In this document: positions 1 through 11,083 of the stretch, one piece after another
How the letters are laid out: each line of letters starts with the position of its first letter
How positions within the stretch are numbered: the first letter of the stretch is position 1
Assembly: GCA_023053575.1 (NCBI GenBank)
Contig: JAKZAP010000006.1
Location: forward strand, 11,913,280 to 11,977,279
DNA length: 64,000 nucleotides
Direction: 5' to 3'
DNA from: Branchinecta lynchi
Lineage: Eukaryota; Arthropoda; Branchiopoda; Anostraca; Branchinectidae
Notes under the pieces: generated by a model
What the model saw: only the letters and a program-made list of their open reading frames with translations
Told to the model about the DNA's origin: nothing
Databases searched by the model: none
Translations under genes and position numbers: made by a program

Positions 1-682
1 AAGACGATAAGCCAACTATTAGGCGTCGTTTTGGCGAAGCCCATTTGGGGAATATATTGCCGGGCACGATTGCAGTAGCAGCTTTTATCTATTATAACCA
101 AGAGAAAATTAAATCTAGCGCCAGTTGCGAAAATTTTCAAAATCCATAATTTTGTTTCCCCTGTGGGCTAAAATTTAACTGCTGCGCTTACACATTCTAT
201 CATTTGCTATGGACTAAATACAGCAGCAGCTATTGTAGTCAAGTCAGTACTACCTATGATCACATAAAGTGAGCGCCGCAGGCGAGATTTTTGTAAGTTA
301 CCTTTTACCTGCCAAATTTAATTTTATTCTAGCTTCGGTGATGAGTTCCAGCCTCCAAGCTATGCTCGACAAAGAATAATTAAGAATATACAGCCGTTTG
401 GAAAAATCAGGAGAAAATTAGGTAGAATAGCGAAATATCGGTAGAAAATCAGCAGATCATGAGACTCGAAAATAAATCAATAGGAGACCTAGAAAAAAAC
501 ATAGATCTCCTGATAAATCAGGAGGAGTGGAAGCAATGATAACGACTCAAAATCAATGACTCAAATCCTGAGTCAGCGCAGCTGTGACACCGCTTCTTCC
601 GTTCTTCCGCAGGTACCCGGAGATTCTGCATCGGAAGGGAGAGATAGTCATCGAGTGTATTGAAAAATTATAAGCTGTGTTT
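1..682. other. Intergenic, no gene recognised
   Basis: I see no supported gene here. An open frame at 3-149 (48 codons then a stop) has no recognisable family and no clear splice or start context. Around 262-400 there is a dispersed repeat with the motif GCGCCGCAGGCGA that recurs near 31740 (GCGCCGCAGGCGAAA on the minus strand) and near 61293, so this is repeat-derived at least in part. Confidence 0.4.
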
Positions 683-1032
683 TAGTGTTGGGCGATTTTT
701 TATATCAATAACGATATATCGGACCAAATATCGAAACGTAAATATCGATATCGATATTTTTTCACTCATAATTATTGTAAATAACCCGACATAACTTACG
801 TTTACATATCCGAAACTGGAGCAATATGTTTTCCGTAATTCAGTTCTTATTTATCCGGAGTTTGGGATGATGCAATGCAAGATGCTATTCAAGCACAATT
901 TCGTTCGTAACTTTGGACGAAACGAGACGTATCCTATAGCGAAAAATACTAAAGAAATATCGCTATCGATATATTGAATATCGAAAGTGAAAATATCGAT
1001 ATATCGAAAAATACAAATATCGCCCAACACTA
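683..1032. mobile_element. hAT-type MITE with 8-bp target duplication
   Basis: A 350-bp non-autonomous element starts TAGTGTTGGGCGAT and ends ATCGCCCAACACTA, a perfect 14-bp terminal inverted repeat. It is flanked on both sides by the identical 8-mer CTGTGTTT (675-682 and 1033-1040). The 8-bp duplication fits hAT transposition. The interior is rich in ATATCGATAT-like palindromes near both ends and has no transposase reading frame. Ends and duplication are seen directly; superfamily assignment rests on duplication length. Confidence 0.85.
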
Positions 1033-1502
1033 CTGTGTTTGTGTTTGAAATTACGAATGTCTATACGACCTATTTAATGTCAGCTGCAAAACCATGTTTG
1101 TTAGAGAAAGATCTTGACTGCAAGTGTGTGCTGAATGCAAGCTACCAGGTAGGCAAACTTAAACGTTTACTAGGCTATCTACAGGAAGTCTGAATATTTT
1201 TACAGTTTATCGTTTTACAGTTGAACAGCGACGTTTCATACAATTGCTGCAATAAAACGAAAATACTGGTCAATCAAAGCAGTTCCTTAATTGCATCTTT
1301 CTTTTATACTCCACAGAACTGTTCAAAGTTGGATAGGCTATACACCTCCTGTATTTTATATAAACAATATAAAATAGACATTTTTTAATGAACACAGAAT
1401 TTGCAAACATTCGGCAATCAATCAGGATCATCTGACTGTAATCTAAGCAGTGGATTTTCAAATGTGGGGCCAAGTTTCCCGTCCGAATTTCGTTTTATCT
1501 AA

Positions 1503-2765
1503 ACAAGAGCTGTAAGCTCATATGGCACTTGCAAGGCTTGGTAAAAGGTCGAAAGTAGAAATTTGCCAATTCGTAGGTTTGTTGTGAATATTTGTAAGCA
1601 AATCTTTCTGACAAGAATGGCAATGGACCCTTGGAAATCACGACAATGTAGATATCCTTTTGAAAAAAAAAGTTTTGTTTACACTTGGCTGTGATGACGC
1701 GCACTTTAAGGGCGCAAGAAATTCACCTGTAGTCAAAACACTTCAGTCAAAAACACTGTTGGACCTTTAGATGTGATCCTTGGACCTTTAGGATCATCTT
1801 AGCACATGTATAAGCATCTTAACTCGGCATCACCGGAATTCCGGGACCCCCCCCCCCTCCAGGTCCTCCCACAGTGCTCGGATCCGGTCCGATCTTGTCA
1901 ACTATTTTTTTAGGGCATGTGCTTGTTCTTCCCACCAAGTTTCATCCCTATCCGTCCACTATGAACATGTCACACGATTTTCGGTTCCCCGCTCCGACTC
2001 CCCCCCAAAGTCACCGGATCCATTCCTGACTTGAAGTGTGACATCTCAGACACGAGATCTTTCCAAATATCAAGTTTCATTAACATCCGATCACCTGTTA
2101 ATAACGTAATAATAAATACGTCAATATTCCGAACTCCCCTCCCTCTACTCCCCCACAGTGGTCAAATTGGTGAAGTGACTATTTCAAAGTTATTTTGGTC
2201 GGGTCACTGATATGCCTGCCAACTTTCATTGTCCTAGCACATGTGTAAGCATCTGAACTCGGGATCACCGGAATTGCGGAACACTCCCTCCAACTCCCCG
2301 CACAGTCCTCGGATCCGGTCCGGTCTTGTCAACTCCGTATCTAGGGCTTTTGCTTGTTCTGCCCACCAAGTTTCATCCCGATCTGTCCTCTCTGAACATG
2401 TCGCCCAATTTCCGACTCCCCCCTCCAACTCCCACCAAAGTGACCGGATCCATTCTGGACTTGAAGTGTGACATCTGAGACAGGAGGTCTTTCCAAATAT
2501 CAAGTTTCATTAAGATCCGATTACCCGTTCAGAAGTTGTCCATACGTCAATATTCGGGATTCCCCCTCCCACCACTCCCCCAAGGGTGGTCGGATCAGGG
2601 AAATGATAATTTCCCAGTCAGTTTGGCGGGGTCCCTGATATGCCTACCAAGTTTCATCCTCCTAGCACATCTGGAAGTGCCCTAACTCGAGATGAGTGGA
2701 CCGACCGACCGACCGAAAGGTGATCGGTATATGGCACTTGAGCGGAGCTGCAAGTGCCATAAAAA
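1503..2765 (+). mobile_element. Family A hairpin/minisatellite element, copy 1
   Basis: The element begins ACAAGAGCTGTAAGCTCATA, which contains a 5-bp-stem hairpin GAGCT-GTA-AGCTC, followed at once by TATGGCACTTGCA. The other end is a hairpin with arms ATGGCACTTG and CAAGTGCCAT (about 2731-2760) followed by an A-run. The interior is a set of C-rich degenerate repeats with blocks such as CAAGTTTCAT, CCGATCACC and CCGGATTCC, and a (GACC)n tetranucleotide run lies just before the 3' hairpin. No coding frame is credible. Eight copies, seven of them nearly full length, lie in the window. I infer a non-autonomous Helentron/Helitron-like element. Confidence 0.75.
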
Positions 2766-3169
2766 CCTGTCGGGCATAGTGACGCAAATTTCACATGCAC
2801 CTTTTCGCGTGCGGAATCTTACCGGACTATGTGTGCAATTTAGCTTAAGTCACTCTGGCTAAAATCAAAAGCAACGAAATCCTTATACAACATCTTCCAC
2901 AATTTAATTTTATAAAAGTAAACTAAAGCGAAGAAAAACAAGTTAATGTAAACATAGGCTGTCTTGTTTCCGTTTTATTTCCGTGGTAAAAACCGCCCCG
3001 AAGCCCTCAGGCCAGGGGGGGGGGAACCCCTCATTTCAACGGCTTTTGATCACGCGATAACGGCGCACATTCCCCGGAAACAGCATAAAACAGGTGTAAA
3101 GCGAACTACAATGCAGCAACTGAAATTATTGCTATAGTGAAAATTCGTACTTATAAATTCACAATATCA
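2766..3169. other. No gene seen
   Basis: This is AT-rich sequence with a G-run at about 3016-3023. I see no exon, RNA gene or recognisable element. Confidence 0.4.
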
Positions 3170-3470
3170 GCTGTTCCCACCCTATATACCGAAGTTACTA
3201 CGCATAACGTCACGAATTTTGGCTTCCTGACGTCAAGGCTGGAACGCATTTGAACAAAAATCGGTAAAATATCACTCCACGGGGCAATCCGGCCAATCAC
3301 GTTACAGACATTTGTAGTTACCACGGTTACTATGCTCACGAGCATGGTAAGCAAATAGTTACTATTAGTTACGATTTCGAGAAGGCTGGAACGGTCAGCG
3401 TCGTAACTTTTCCTGAGGTTGGAACGGAATTAGTAACTCATAGACAATAGAGCTAGAAGGGTGGAAGTTG
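3170..3470. mobile_element. MITE-like repeat, uninterrupted copy
   Basis: This segment has approximate inverted ends (GTTCCCACC near 3172; GGTGGAAGTTGGAAC near 3463) and an interior with TAGTTACTATTAGTTAC. A reverse-orientation copy lies at about 45608-47861, where it is split by a family B element. The copy here is intact and so serves as a diverged pre-insertion reference. There is no coding capacity. Boundaries are approximate, and I could not settle a target duplication. Confidence 0.6.
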
Positions 3471-3479
3471 GAACACTCT

Positions 3480-4079
3480 CATTGTTCTTCTAAATAGAGA
3501 ATATATGGATCGTTTTTTTGTTTCACACAAAAGGAATCAGATTCTGCAAACCATTTTTTCGGTTGTAGGTTTACTGTATTTTGCCGTACTTTAGTTTTAG
3601 TTATGAAAGCACAACATATCGAATCGAAAAATACTACGGTACACGAAACTTTCATAACTAAACAAAAGTATGTCAAAACTGCAGTGAAACTACACATGAA
3701 AAAATGCAACTTAAATCTCGTCGGCGAAACTGTTATGTCCATAAATCGGGATTTTTTTTAAATGCACCGGCAAACCTGTTTTCCTCGTTATCTTTCCGAG
3801 TAAGCATGTCTTTTAACGTGAAAATCACATTTGCTTTAAATTCAAAACAAATCTATTTCCTGTCTATTTTATTCTGGATGGCATTATTTCGCCACATTTT
3901 TCGACGGACAGATTTGAGATTTCATCAGTAGGCTATTCTTTACTTTTCATTTGAATCGCAAAATGACCCTCTGCCCCTCGGCGTTCACAAAATTTCGTCT
4001 GTGGCGCATTTTATATTATTCTCTATTTCGAAAAACAACGAGGGTGTTCCCCCCTTCTAACACTATTATTTATTCACTG
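3480..4079. other. No gene seen
   Basis: I recognise no gene or element between the MITE-like repeat and the LINE fragment. Short open frames on both strands lack family motifs. The stretch at 3951-4079 could be the decayed upstream part of the LINE that follows. Confidence 0.35.
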
Positions 4080-4620
4080 ACATTTGAACTGTCAAGCAAG
4101 AAAATGCACATTAATGATAGTAAGTCTTTGGTTATCCGATGACGATCTGAAATGGAATTCTCTCGTTGACAACATCATCCGTAACGCCCACTTTTTAATT
4201 AAATCCCTCTCTACCCTTAAATCTGTCTGCCTCCTCTGTGATTAAAACTTAAATCCATCCTCGTTTAGAATATGCTCCTCCGGTTTGGCATTCTTCTCTT
4301 TCTGCAGAGCTCTCTGATCGCCTGGAAAATGTCCGAAAGAGAGCAGTGAGAATCATACTGTGTGGTCATAATATTTCATATGAAGAGGCTCCATTAAAGT
4401 TTTATGTTCCTAAATTAACCGACGGCATAAATATTATTCTCCATATCCTGCTAATTCTTCTGCTCAGTTTTTACATAGTTTCATCCCATCATTCATTTCT
4501 GGTTATATCTTGTACGTGTATTATTTAATTCGTTTCGTGTCTATGTATTTAATAAATATTTTATTTCCTCTTCTAGCTTTAAGCTATTCGGAAAATAAAC
4601 TTTATTAATTGACTGATAGG
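4080..4620 (+). pseudogene. LINE reverse transcriptase C-terminal fragment with 3' tail
   Basis: Broken frames give peptides typical of the region after the RT domain of CR1/L2/Jockey-like LINEs: DDLKWNSLVDNIIRNAH, then ICSSGLAFFSF-like frameshifted sequence, then a stretch encoding a DRLENVRKRAVRIILCGHN-like block followed by ISYEEA (about 4290-4395). Frames change at least twice, so the copy is dead. An A/T-rich 3' end with AATAAA-like hexamers near 4545 and 4595 closes it. The 5' end is truncated. Clade not resolved. Confidence 0.7.
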
Positions 4621-4767
4621 AGAATTCAACTTCACTTCACACACCTAAGGCTCTGGCTCGAGGACAAGCAAAAACCATCCTTTTAGGCCCTAGGCAAGAG
4701 TCCTACGGAGCTTTCCAAAATGTAAGGTGATATTCATCAATCCGGCCTAAGATCCACGCTTTCCGTA

Positions 4768-5750
4768 ACAAGACCAAAGGTGTCGATGGGATCCCAAAAA
4801 TGTAATATTTAAAAAAAAACAAAATAGCGCTATCTATTTTGACGATACTGACCAAAACTTCCTGCTTTACTTCTGTCAAGTTTCCAGTTTCGCCCGAATT
4901 CCGAACAAACTACTAGTCCAGCAAAAAAAGAAAATTCAGAAACAAATCCAGCGTCGAATTCCTATAAAGAACATATAATCAACTTTGAATAAAAGTTCGA
5001 CTTAAAAAAAAAATTCAGGTTACAACCGGATTCCGGATTAAATAAATGTCCGGGTAAAAAATGATTGTCATATTCAGACTCAGCCTCTCTTCTTAGCCCT
5101 TAATCTGTCATCTAATCAAACTTTTCCTTTTAACAGATTTTCCGGCTTTGGCCGGATTCCGGCCGGCGAGAAAATTGTTTTCACCATCGTGTTCAGCAAG
5201 TCTTCTTCACCTTAAATCGACCATTTAATCAACTTCATATAAAACGTTTACTTTTAACCAACTTTCCGGGTTTTGCCGGATTCCGGACGAACTACTTGTT
5301 CGGCGAGAAAATGGTTTTCAACATCGTGTTCAGCATGTCTTCTTCCCCTTAAATCGACTATGTAATCAACTTCATATAAAACTTTTGCTTTTAACCAACT
5401 TTCCGGTTTTTGCCGGATTCCGGACGAACTACTTGTTCGGCGAGAATATGGTTTTCACTATCGTGGTCAGCATGTTTTTTACACCAAAATTCACTATCAC
5501 ATTAGCTGTTTAAAAATATTTTGTTTGTCCCTTAATTTGAACCCCCTCCCCCAGCCCTAAATGTAGGGCTACAGAGCCCATCTACGAATTTGACCTTACC
5601 CTTGACCCAAACAATCCACACACCAAGTTTCATCAAAATATCTCATTCCGTTCGAGAGTTATAGTGCATACAGACGGACAGACGGACGGACAGACGGACA
5701 ACTTTTGCGATGTCATTTACGTTTGCCACTTACGTTTCGGGATCCCAAAA
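4768..5750 (+). mobile_element. Family B hairpin/minisatellite element, copy 1
   Basis: It begins ACAAGACCAAAGGTGTCGAT, a small hairpin (AGACC-AAA-GGTsT-like), followed by GGGATCCCAAAAAT. It ends in the palindrome TTGGGATCCCAAAA-like sequence (here CGGGATCCCAAAAA at about 5738-5750). The interior has about 137-bp units containing GCCGGATTCCGG and GACGAACTACTTGTCCGGCG. Next comes CAAGTTTCATCAAAATATC, a (GACG/GACA)n run at about 5671-5700, and CTTTTGCGATGTCA. No coding frame. The Penelope element begins immediately downstream. Confidence 0.75.
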
Positions 5751-5803
5751 AGCGAAGAGGTTAGCCATTTCTTCAAACAATATTTACAACGGATACGTCA
5801 GCT

Positions 5804-5865
5804 CTGATTTTTCATCAGCGATATTTCGGCCCTTCTTGGCAAGGGTCCTCGTCAGGCTGTCAATC
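5804..5865 (-). ncRNA. Candidate hammerhead ribozyme, left arm
   Basis: This is the mirror of the motif at 8159-8220, read on the minus strand: CTGACGA core, a stem II pairing GG(A)CCCTT with AAGGGCC, GAAA, then TATC with predicted cleavage after the C. Stem I pairs CAGC with GCTG. Hammerhead motifs in the terminal repeats of Penelope-like elements are established; activity here is not shown. Confidence 0.65.
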
Positions 5866-6195
5866 TTCTTGTTCAACTTCGGAGAAGGAAACAAACCTGT
5901 AATAAATAACTGAAGCTTCTACCGACTATAAATATCTTATTAAGGTAAATTATCTTCAAGTACCAGTATAATGAAAAAACTAGTCCTGAGATTTAATTTT
6001 TGACAACGACGCTGTTTTTGCTGCATGATTGGGGCGATGACAGGAAAGGGTTTTTTCTGCATTTTGATCAACTTCGGTTTTTTCTTTAATAAGGGGCTGA
6101 AAACTTAATATTATTGTATTAATGACCTCGTTCTACGTTTCTATTATGACTACTTGCCTGAATCTATTACTTTGAATAATCACTGCACGGAAAAA

Positions 6196-7000
6196 CTAGT
6201 GCTGAGATTTAATTTTTGACACGGCTGCTGTTTTTGCTGCACGATTGGGGCGACGGCAGGAAATATTTTTTTCTGCATTTTGATCGACTTCGGTTTTGTT
6301 GTTAATAAGGGACTGAGGCTTAAATTTTCTTCCCTTAATAACCCCGTTCCACGTTTCCGGTAAAGAGTACTCGCCTGTATCTCGGTTAATGCCTGTTCGG
6401 TTTTTCTTTATCTCAACGGCTTCTCGAATGGTTTGATGGAGTCCGGTGCACGTTGCAAGAATTTGGGCTTTTTCAAAATATACTGAATGGGATGGGTTTT
6501 CGAAAATATGTTCTGCAAGTGCAGATTTGAAAGTATAGTTATGACGGTGTCCGTTGGAGAGGGCGTGGTCAATTTCTTGTTCATGCTCTGCAAGTCGTTT
6601 TCCGAAAGTTCTCTCTGTCCTTCCTACGTAACGCTTTCCGCAATCACAAGGTATTGAATAAATGCCTCTTTGGTACTGATTTGGGACTTTATCTTTTCCG
6701 GAGTTTAGGTAGGACAGCAAAGTATTTTGGGTTCTGTGAAAGACTTGGATGTTGTATTTTTTCAAACTTTTGGACAATTTTTCGGTTACTCCGCGGACGT
6801 ACGGAAGGTAAACGCGGGCATTTTTTTCTTCTACCTCACCATTACTAGTAGAACTTACAGGATCTTTGGGGGATGAATGCAGCTTCAGTCGTCTTCTGAT
6901 GATCTGTTCAACCAGTTGAATGGGGTATTTGTTTCCAAACAGGACGTCCCGAATGTGGCAAAGTTCGTCATCTAGGAGATTTTTGTCGCAAATTTTGATA
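6196..7000 (-). pseudogene. Penelope-like protein, C-terminal GIY-YIG part (left arm)
   Basis: The reading frame ends at 6196 and is open through the palindrome centre to 7104, but sequence upstream of about 7000 is antisense of the other arm, so the apparent start is an artefact of the junction. The genuine part begins near ICDKNLLDDELCH, with a tail resembling the end of an RT thumb (PIQLVEQIIRRRLKL). It continues to a GIY-YIG nuclease: GIYS, ten residues, YVGRTERTFGKRLAEH. The CxC pair in IPCDCGK is typical of PLEs. The RT palm is absent, so this copy cannot encode a complete polymerase. Confidence 0.85.
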
Positions 7001-7024
7001 TTTGCGACAAAAATCGACCGAGCC

Positions 7025-7828
7025 ATCGAAATTTGCGACAAAAATCTCCTAGATGACGAACTTTGCCACATTCGGGACGTCCTGTTTGGAAACAAATACC
7101 CCATTCAACTGGTTGAACAGATCATCAGAAGACGACTGAAGCTGCATTCATCCCCCAAAGATCCTGTAAGTTCTACTAGTAATGGTGAGGTAGAAGAAAA
7201 AAATGCCCGCGTTTACCTTCCGTACGTCCGCGGAGTAACCGAAAAATTGTCCAAAAGTTTGAAAAAATACAACATCCAAGTCTTTCACAGAACCCAAAAT
7301 ACTTTGCTGTCCTACCTAAACTCCGGAAAAGATAAAGTCCCAAATCAGTACCAAAGAGGCATTTATTCAATACCTTGTGATTGCGGAAAGCGTTACGTAG
7401 GAAGGACAGAGAGAACTTTCGGAAAACGACTTGCAGAGCATGAACAAGAAATTGACCACGCCCTCTCCAACGGACACCGTCATAACTATACTTTCAAATC
7501 TGCACTTGCAGAACATATTTTCGAAAACCCATCCCATTCAGTATATTTTGAAAAAGCCCAAATTCTTGCAACGTGCACCGGACTCCATCAAACCATTCGA
7601 GAAGCCGTTGAGATAAAGAAAAACCGAACAGGCATTAACCGAGATACAGGCGAGTACTCTTTACCGGAAACGTGGAACGGGGTTATTAAGGGAAGAAAAT
7701 TTAAGCCTCAGTCCCTTATTAACAACAAAACCGAAGTCGATCAAAATGCAGAAAAAAATATTTCCTGCCGTCGCCCCAATCGTGCAGCAAAAACAGCAGC
7801 CGTGTCAAAAATTAAATCTCAGCACTAG
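7025..7828 (+). pseudogene. Penelope-like protein, C-terminal GIY-YIG part (right arm)
   Basis: This is the inverted twin of the left-arm frame and encodes virtually the same protein. In the frame starting at 6920, the first roughly 35 residues are read through the palindrome spacer and the opposite arm and are not PLE protein. GIY is at residues 137-139 and YVG at 149-151, followed by the conserved R and H of the nuclease (RLAEH). The stop is at 7826-7828. Near identity of the two arms suggests recent formation or conversion between arms. Confidence 0.85.
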
Positions 7829-8158
7829 TTTTTCCGTGCAGTGATTATTCAAAGTAATAGATTCAGGCAAGTAGTCATAATAGAAACGTAGAACGAGGTC
7901 ATTAATACAATAATATTAAGTTTTCAGCCCCTTATTAAAGAAAAAACCGAAGTTGATCAAAATGCAGAAAAAACCCTTTCCTGTCATCGCCCCAATCATG
8001 CAGCAAAAACAGCGTCGTTGCCAAAAATTAAATCTCAGGACTAGTTTTTTCATTATACTGGTACTTGAAGATAATTTACCTTAATAAGATATTTATAGTC
8101 GGTAGAAGCTTCAGTTATTTATTACAGGTTTGTTTCCTTCTCCGAAGTTGAACAAGAA

Positions 8159-8220
8159 GATTGACAGCCTGACGAGGACCCTTGCCAAGAAGGGCCGAAA
8201 TATCGCTGATGAAAAATCAG
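8159..8220 (+). ncRNA. Candidate hammerhead ribozyme, right arm
   Basis: Core CTGACGA lies at 8169-8175 and GAAA at 8197-8200. Stem II (8176-8196) pairs GG(A)CCCTT with AAGGGCC around a six-base loop. TATC follows at 8201-8204, with predicted cleavage after C8204. Stem I pairs CAGC (8165-8168) with GCTG (8205-8208), then after an internal loop GATT (8159-8162) with AATC (8215-8218). Stem III would be minimal (self-complementary ATAT), as described for PLE ribozymes that act as dimers. The core is seen directly; cleavage activity is inference. Confidence 0.7.
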
Positions 8221-8347
8221 AGCTGACGAATCCGTTGTAAATATTGTTTGAAGAAATGTTTCAAAGTCAGCTTGGGCTCAAAGAATATTTATCTACGAAG
8301 AGGTTAGCCTCTTACCACTTTCTAGTAAAGGTGAAATCGGCGGCATA

Positions 8348-9773
8348 GAACAAGAACTGGAAGCTCATGTGGCCCTTGCAAGGCTTGGTAAAAGGATGAA
8401 AGTAGGAATTTGACAATTCGGGGGTTTGTTGTGATCACTTGTAAGCAAAACCCCTGAGATAAGAATAACGGCGGACCCTTGGAAATCACGAGAATATATC
8501 GTTTGGTAAAAAGTATTTTTTTTTTGCACTTGGCTGCGATGATGCGCACTAAGAGTGCTAGAAATTCAGATGTAATCAAAACCCTTGCGGCAAAAAGGAT
8601 CCTGGGCCCTTTAGAACCATGAATATATACGGTGGCCTGGTCAAAAGTATTTTTTTACTCCTCGGTTAAGGTGCGCACTTTAAGGGTGCTAGAAAGTCAT
8701 TTCTAAGCAAAACCCTTGAGGTAAAAATGATCGCGGGCTCATGGGGATCATGAAAATGTAGATTTTGCTTAAAAGTATTTTTTGTACGTTGCTCTGAAAA
8801 GAATACTTTTTAAAGGATAGTCGGATCTGGAAAGTGACAATTTCCAAGCCAATCTTGTCAGGTCTCTAATATTCAAGCCAAGTTTCGTCGTCCTAGCACA
8901 TCTGGAAGAACCTTAAATCACGATCACCGGAATTCCGGACCACCCTCGAACTCCCCCCCCCCCCCCAGAGTGCCAGAACCCGGCACGGTTCTGTTACTGA
9001 TGTGTCTGGGGCTTAAGTTTGGTCTTCCCAGCAAGTGTCATCCCAGTCGCTACACTTTAAGCGTGTCACTAAATTTCCGGTTTACCCCCCCCCCCCCCCC
9101 CCCCCCCCCCCCCAGACCCCAGACCCCCCCCCATTAATCGGATCCTGTCCGCACCTGAAATGGGATATCGGAGACACGACTTCTTTCCGAATACCAAGTT
9201 TCATTAAGATCCGATCACCCGTCCACAAGTTGGATATTTCTCAAGATTCCGGATCCCCCCTCACTCCACTCTCCCCACGATGGTCGAATCGGAGAAACGA
9301 CTGTTCTTAAGTTAAAACTGTCCAGTTCCTGAGATGCTTGCCAAGTTTAATCGTTCTAGCACAAGTGTAAGCATCTTACCTCGGGACCACCGGAATTCCG
9401 GAACCCTCGCTCGAACTCCCACACAGTGCTCGGATCCGATCCGGTCTTGTCAACTATGTATCTGGGGCTTGTACTTGTTCGTCCCACCAAGTTTCATCCC
9501 GATCCATCCACTCCGAACATGTCAAAGGATTTCCGGTTCCCCCTCCAACTCCCCCCAAAGTCACCGGAAACATTCCGGAATTAAGAGTGTGACCTCTGAG
9601 TCTTTCCAAATATCAAGTGTCATAAAGACCCGATTCCCAGTTCAAAAGTTATAAATACGTCAATATTCCGGATTCACCCTCCATCCACTCCCCCCATACG
9701 GTGGTCGAATCAGGGGACAGACCGAAAAGTGATCGGTATATGGCACTTGAGCGGAGCTGCAAGTGCCATAAAA
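8348..9773 (+). mobile_element. Family A element, copy 2
   Basis: The start is diverged (ACAAGAACTGGAAGCTCATG) but the order of blocks matches copy 1, including the segment with TAAGCAAAACCC and GCGCACTTTAAGGGTGC. The 3' hairpin (ATGGCACTTG ... CAAGTGCCAT, about 9739-9769) is intact and followed by AAAA. A long C-run (about 9087-9112) lies in the interior. No tetranucleotide array is obvious beyond a short GACCGA. Confidence 0.7.
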
Positions 9774-10153
9774 GAAACGGGACAAAACCAAACTGTTTTT
9801 CTCGCAACAAAATTACAAGTAAACATTGAAAATGTTAGTCAAGATGCAAGAACTCAACTCTTCCAAATCGTAAGTACCAGTTGTGAACGAATGCAAAATT
9901 GGTAGCGGCGACTCCTAAGTCTTATTGTCTCAATCCGGTTAGTCGAGTATCAGTATTCGCGTACGAAGACACGATTCGAAATTCATTATGAGATGGTGGC
10001 TTATTAACTATACTGTTTCTCACGAATTGCAGTCGAATAATGGGACTAGACTCTTGAATCGGATGAACTCGCTGTTCATGCCAAATGCTGTCATATAGAG
10101 CTTGGTGCCCAAAGAATGCGTATTCGCCTACGAGGATTCTGCAGCCACGTGAC
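9774..10153. other. No gene seen
   Basis: Unique-looking AT-rich sequence; no exon, RNA or repeat recognised. Confidence 0.35.
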
Positions 10154-10624
10154 CACGTTCACACTGCTGCTTCTTATGCGACACGATTTTTTCTTTGATA
10201 TTCTGACGTGCGACAGAATCGCATGGATGTTCCCACTACCACGCAGACGCAAATGGAAAACGAAATTTTTCGACGAGATTATTCTGCAAAAGGACAAAGA
10301 AACCCTTGTCTCACGGGAAACCCTCAAATGTCATCTTGTTCAAAACAGGTTAATACAAGTTCATTCAGAAGACATTTTGCATTCAGCCATCCTAGGATTA
10401 CAGACAGACCAAGGTAGAGCAATTTTTAGTCTTGAAAATTAACTAGTCTTTGATTTTTCTTTTCTTTCCCTCAAGATTCGCATGCGTTATGTCGGATGAA
10501 TTGAAATATTTCAACGCATCCGACACTGCGACAAATCGCGAAGTTCTGCGTTGCTTGTCGCACGATTTGTGTCGTATGTTGCATGACGCAGAACTTTGCG
10601 CGAAATCGCAGCAGTGTGAACCAT
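10154..10624. repeat. MITE-like repeat with GTTCACACTGCTGC ends
   Basis: GTTCACACTGCTGC at about 10155 is matched in reverse complement by GCAGCAGTGTGAAC at about 10610. The right part contains nested inverted sequences (CGCGAAGTTCTGCG versus CGCAGAACTTTGCGCG). The right half recurs, diverged, at about 43826-44040. No convincing target duplication was found, and no coding frame is credible. Confidence 0.5.
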
Positions 10625-10639
10625 GGGTAACGGTCACTT

Positions 10640-11083
10640 TGATGGTTGACCCGATTTCCATAATTCCCGACATAACACGATTTTCAGCAGTGGGTTGTGT
10701 ACATGATTCTGTACCCGAAGGATTAACTATACAGACGGGTATGTGGCGATCCAGTTTTGCACATGACGGTTGTCAGATGAGGCGAACAGCCTGATAGTCC
10801 AAGCCATGAACTCCAGGAGAGAGGTTCAGTGCTTGAACATATTGTGACTGGGAGCTAAAAAACGGTAAGTAGATATGTTTAGTAGGTCAACTGATGCCGA
10901 AACAAAGTAATAGCAGAAGTGGCACTCCATATAGTCGACAGCGGGTGCGTAGTCACTTGCCAGACTAGACTATGATCAGTTCACCTTTCGGTCCACACAA
11001 CCCTCGTCCTAACATTTATATTGAATTTGGCACGTGATAAAATTGTTAGACATGCAGGACAAAATGAAGAAAACCTCACCATG
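10640..11083. other. No gene seen
   Basis: No recognisable feature. Confidence 0.35.

Larger units (their letters stand above)
5767..8295. mobile_element. Penelope-like element, head-to-head palindromic insertion
   Basis: The sequence from 5766 to 8258 is a long inverted repeat centred at about 7012: matching features on the two strands consistently sum to 14024. Each arm carries the C-terminal part of a Penelope-like protein with a GIY-YIG endonuclease, a diverged direct repeat of the element 3' end (about 5979-6195 versus 6196-6420, mirrored in the other arm), and a hammerhead-like motif at the outer end. The 14-mer CGAAGAGGTTAGCC occurs at 5753-5766 and again at 8296-8309, a target duplication enclosing the whole palindrome, so it inserted as one event. 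PLEs are known for inverted and partial tandem arrangements with variable-length duplications. Segment 8259-8295 lies outside the palindrome but inside the duplication. Confidence 0.85.

Noticed and set aside
3..149. Open frame at window start
   Set aside because: No recognisable domain, no splice evidence, 48 codons only.
6920..7104. N-terminal ~35 residues of both Penelope frames
   Set aside because: They are read through the palindrome centre into the antisense of the other arm, so not genuine protein sequence.
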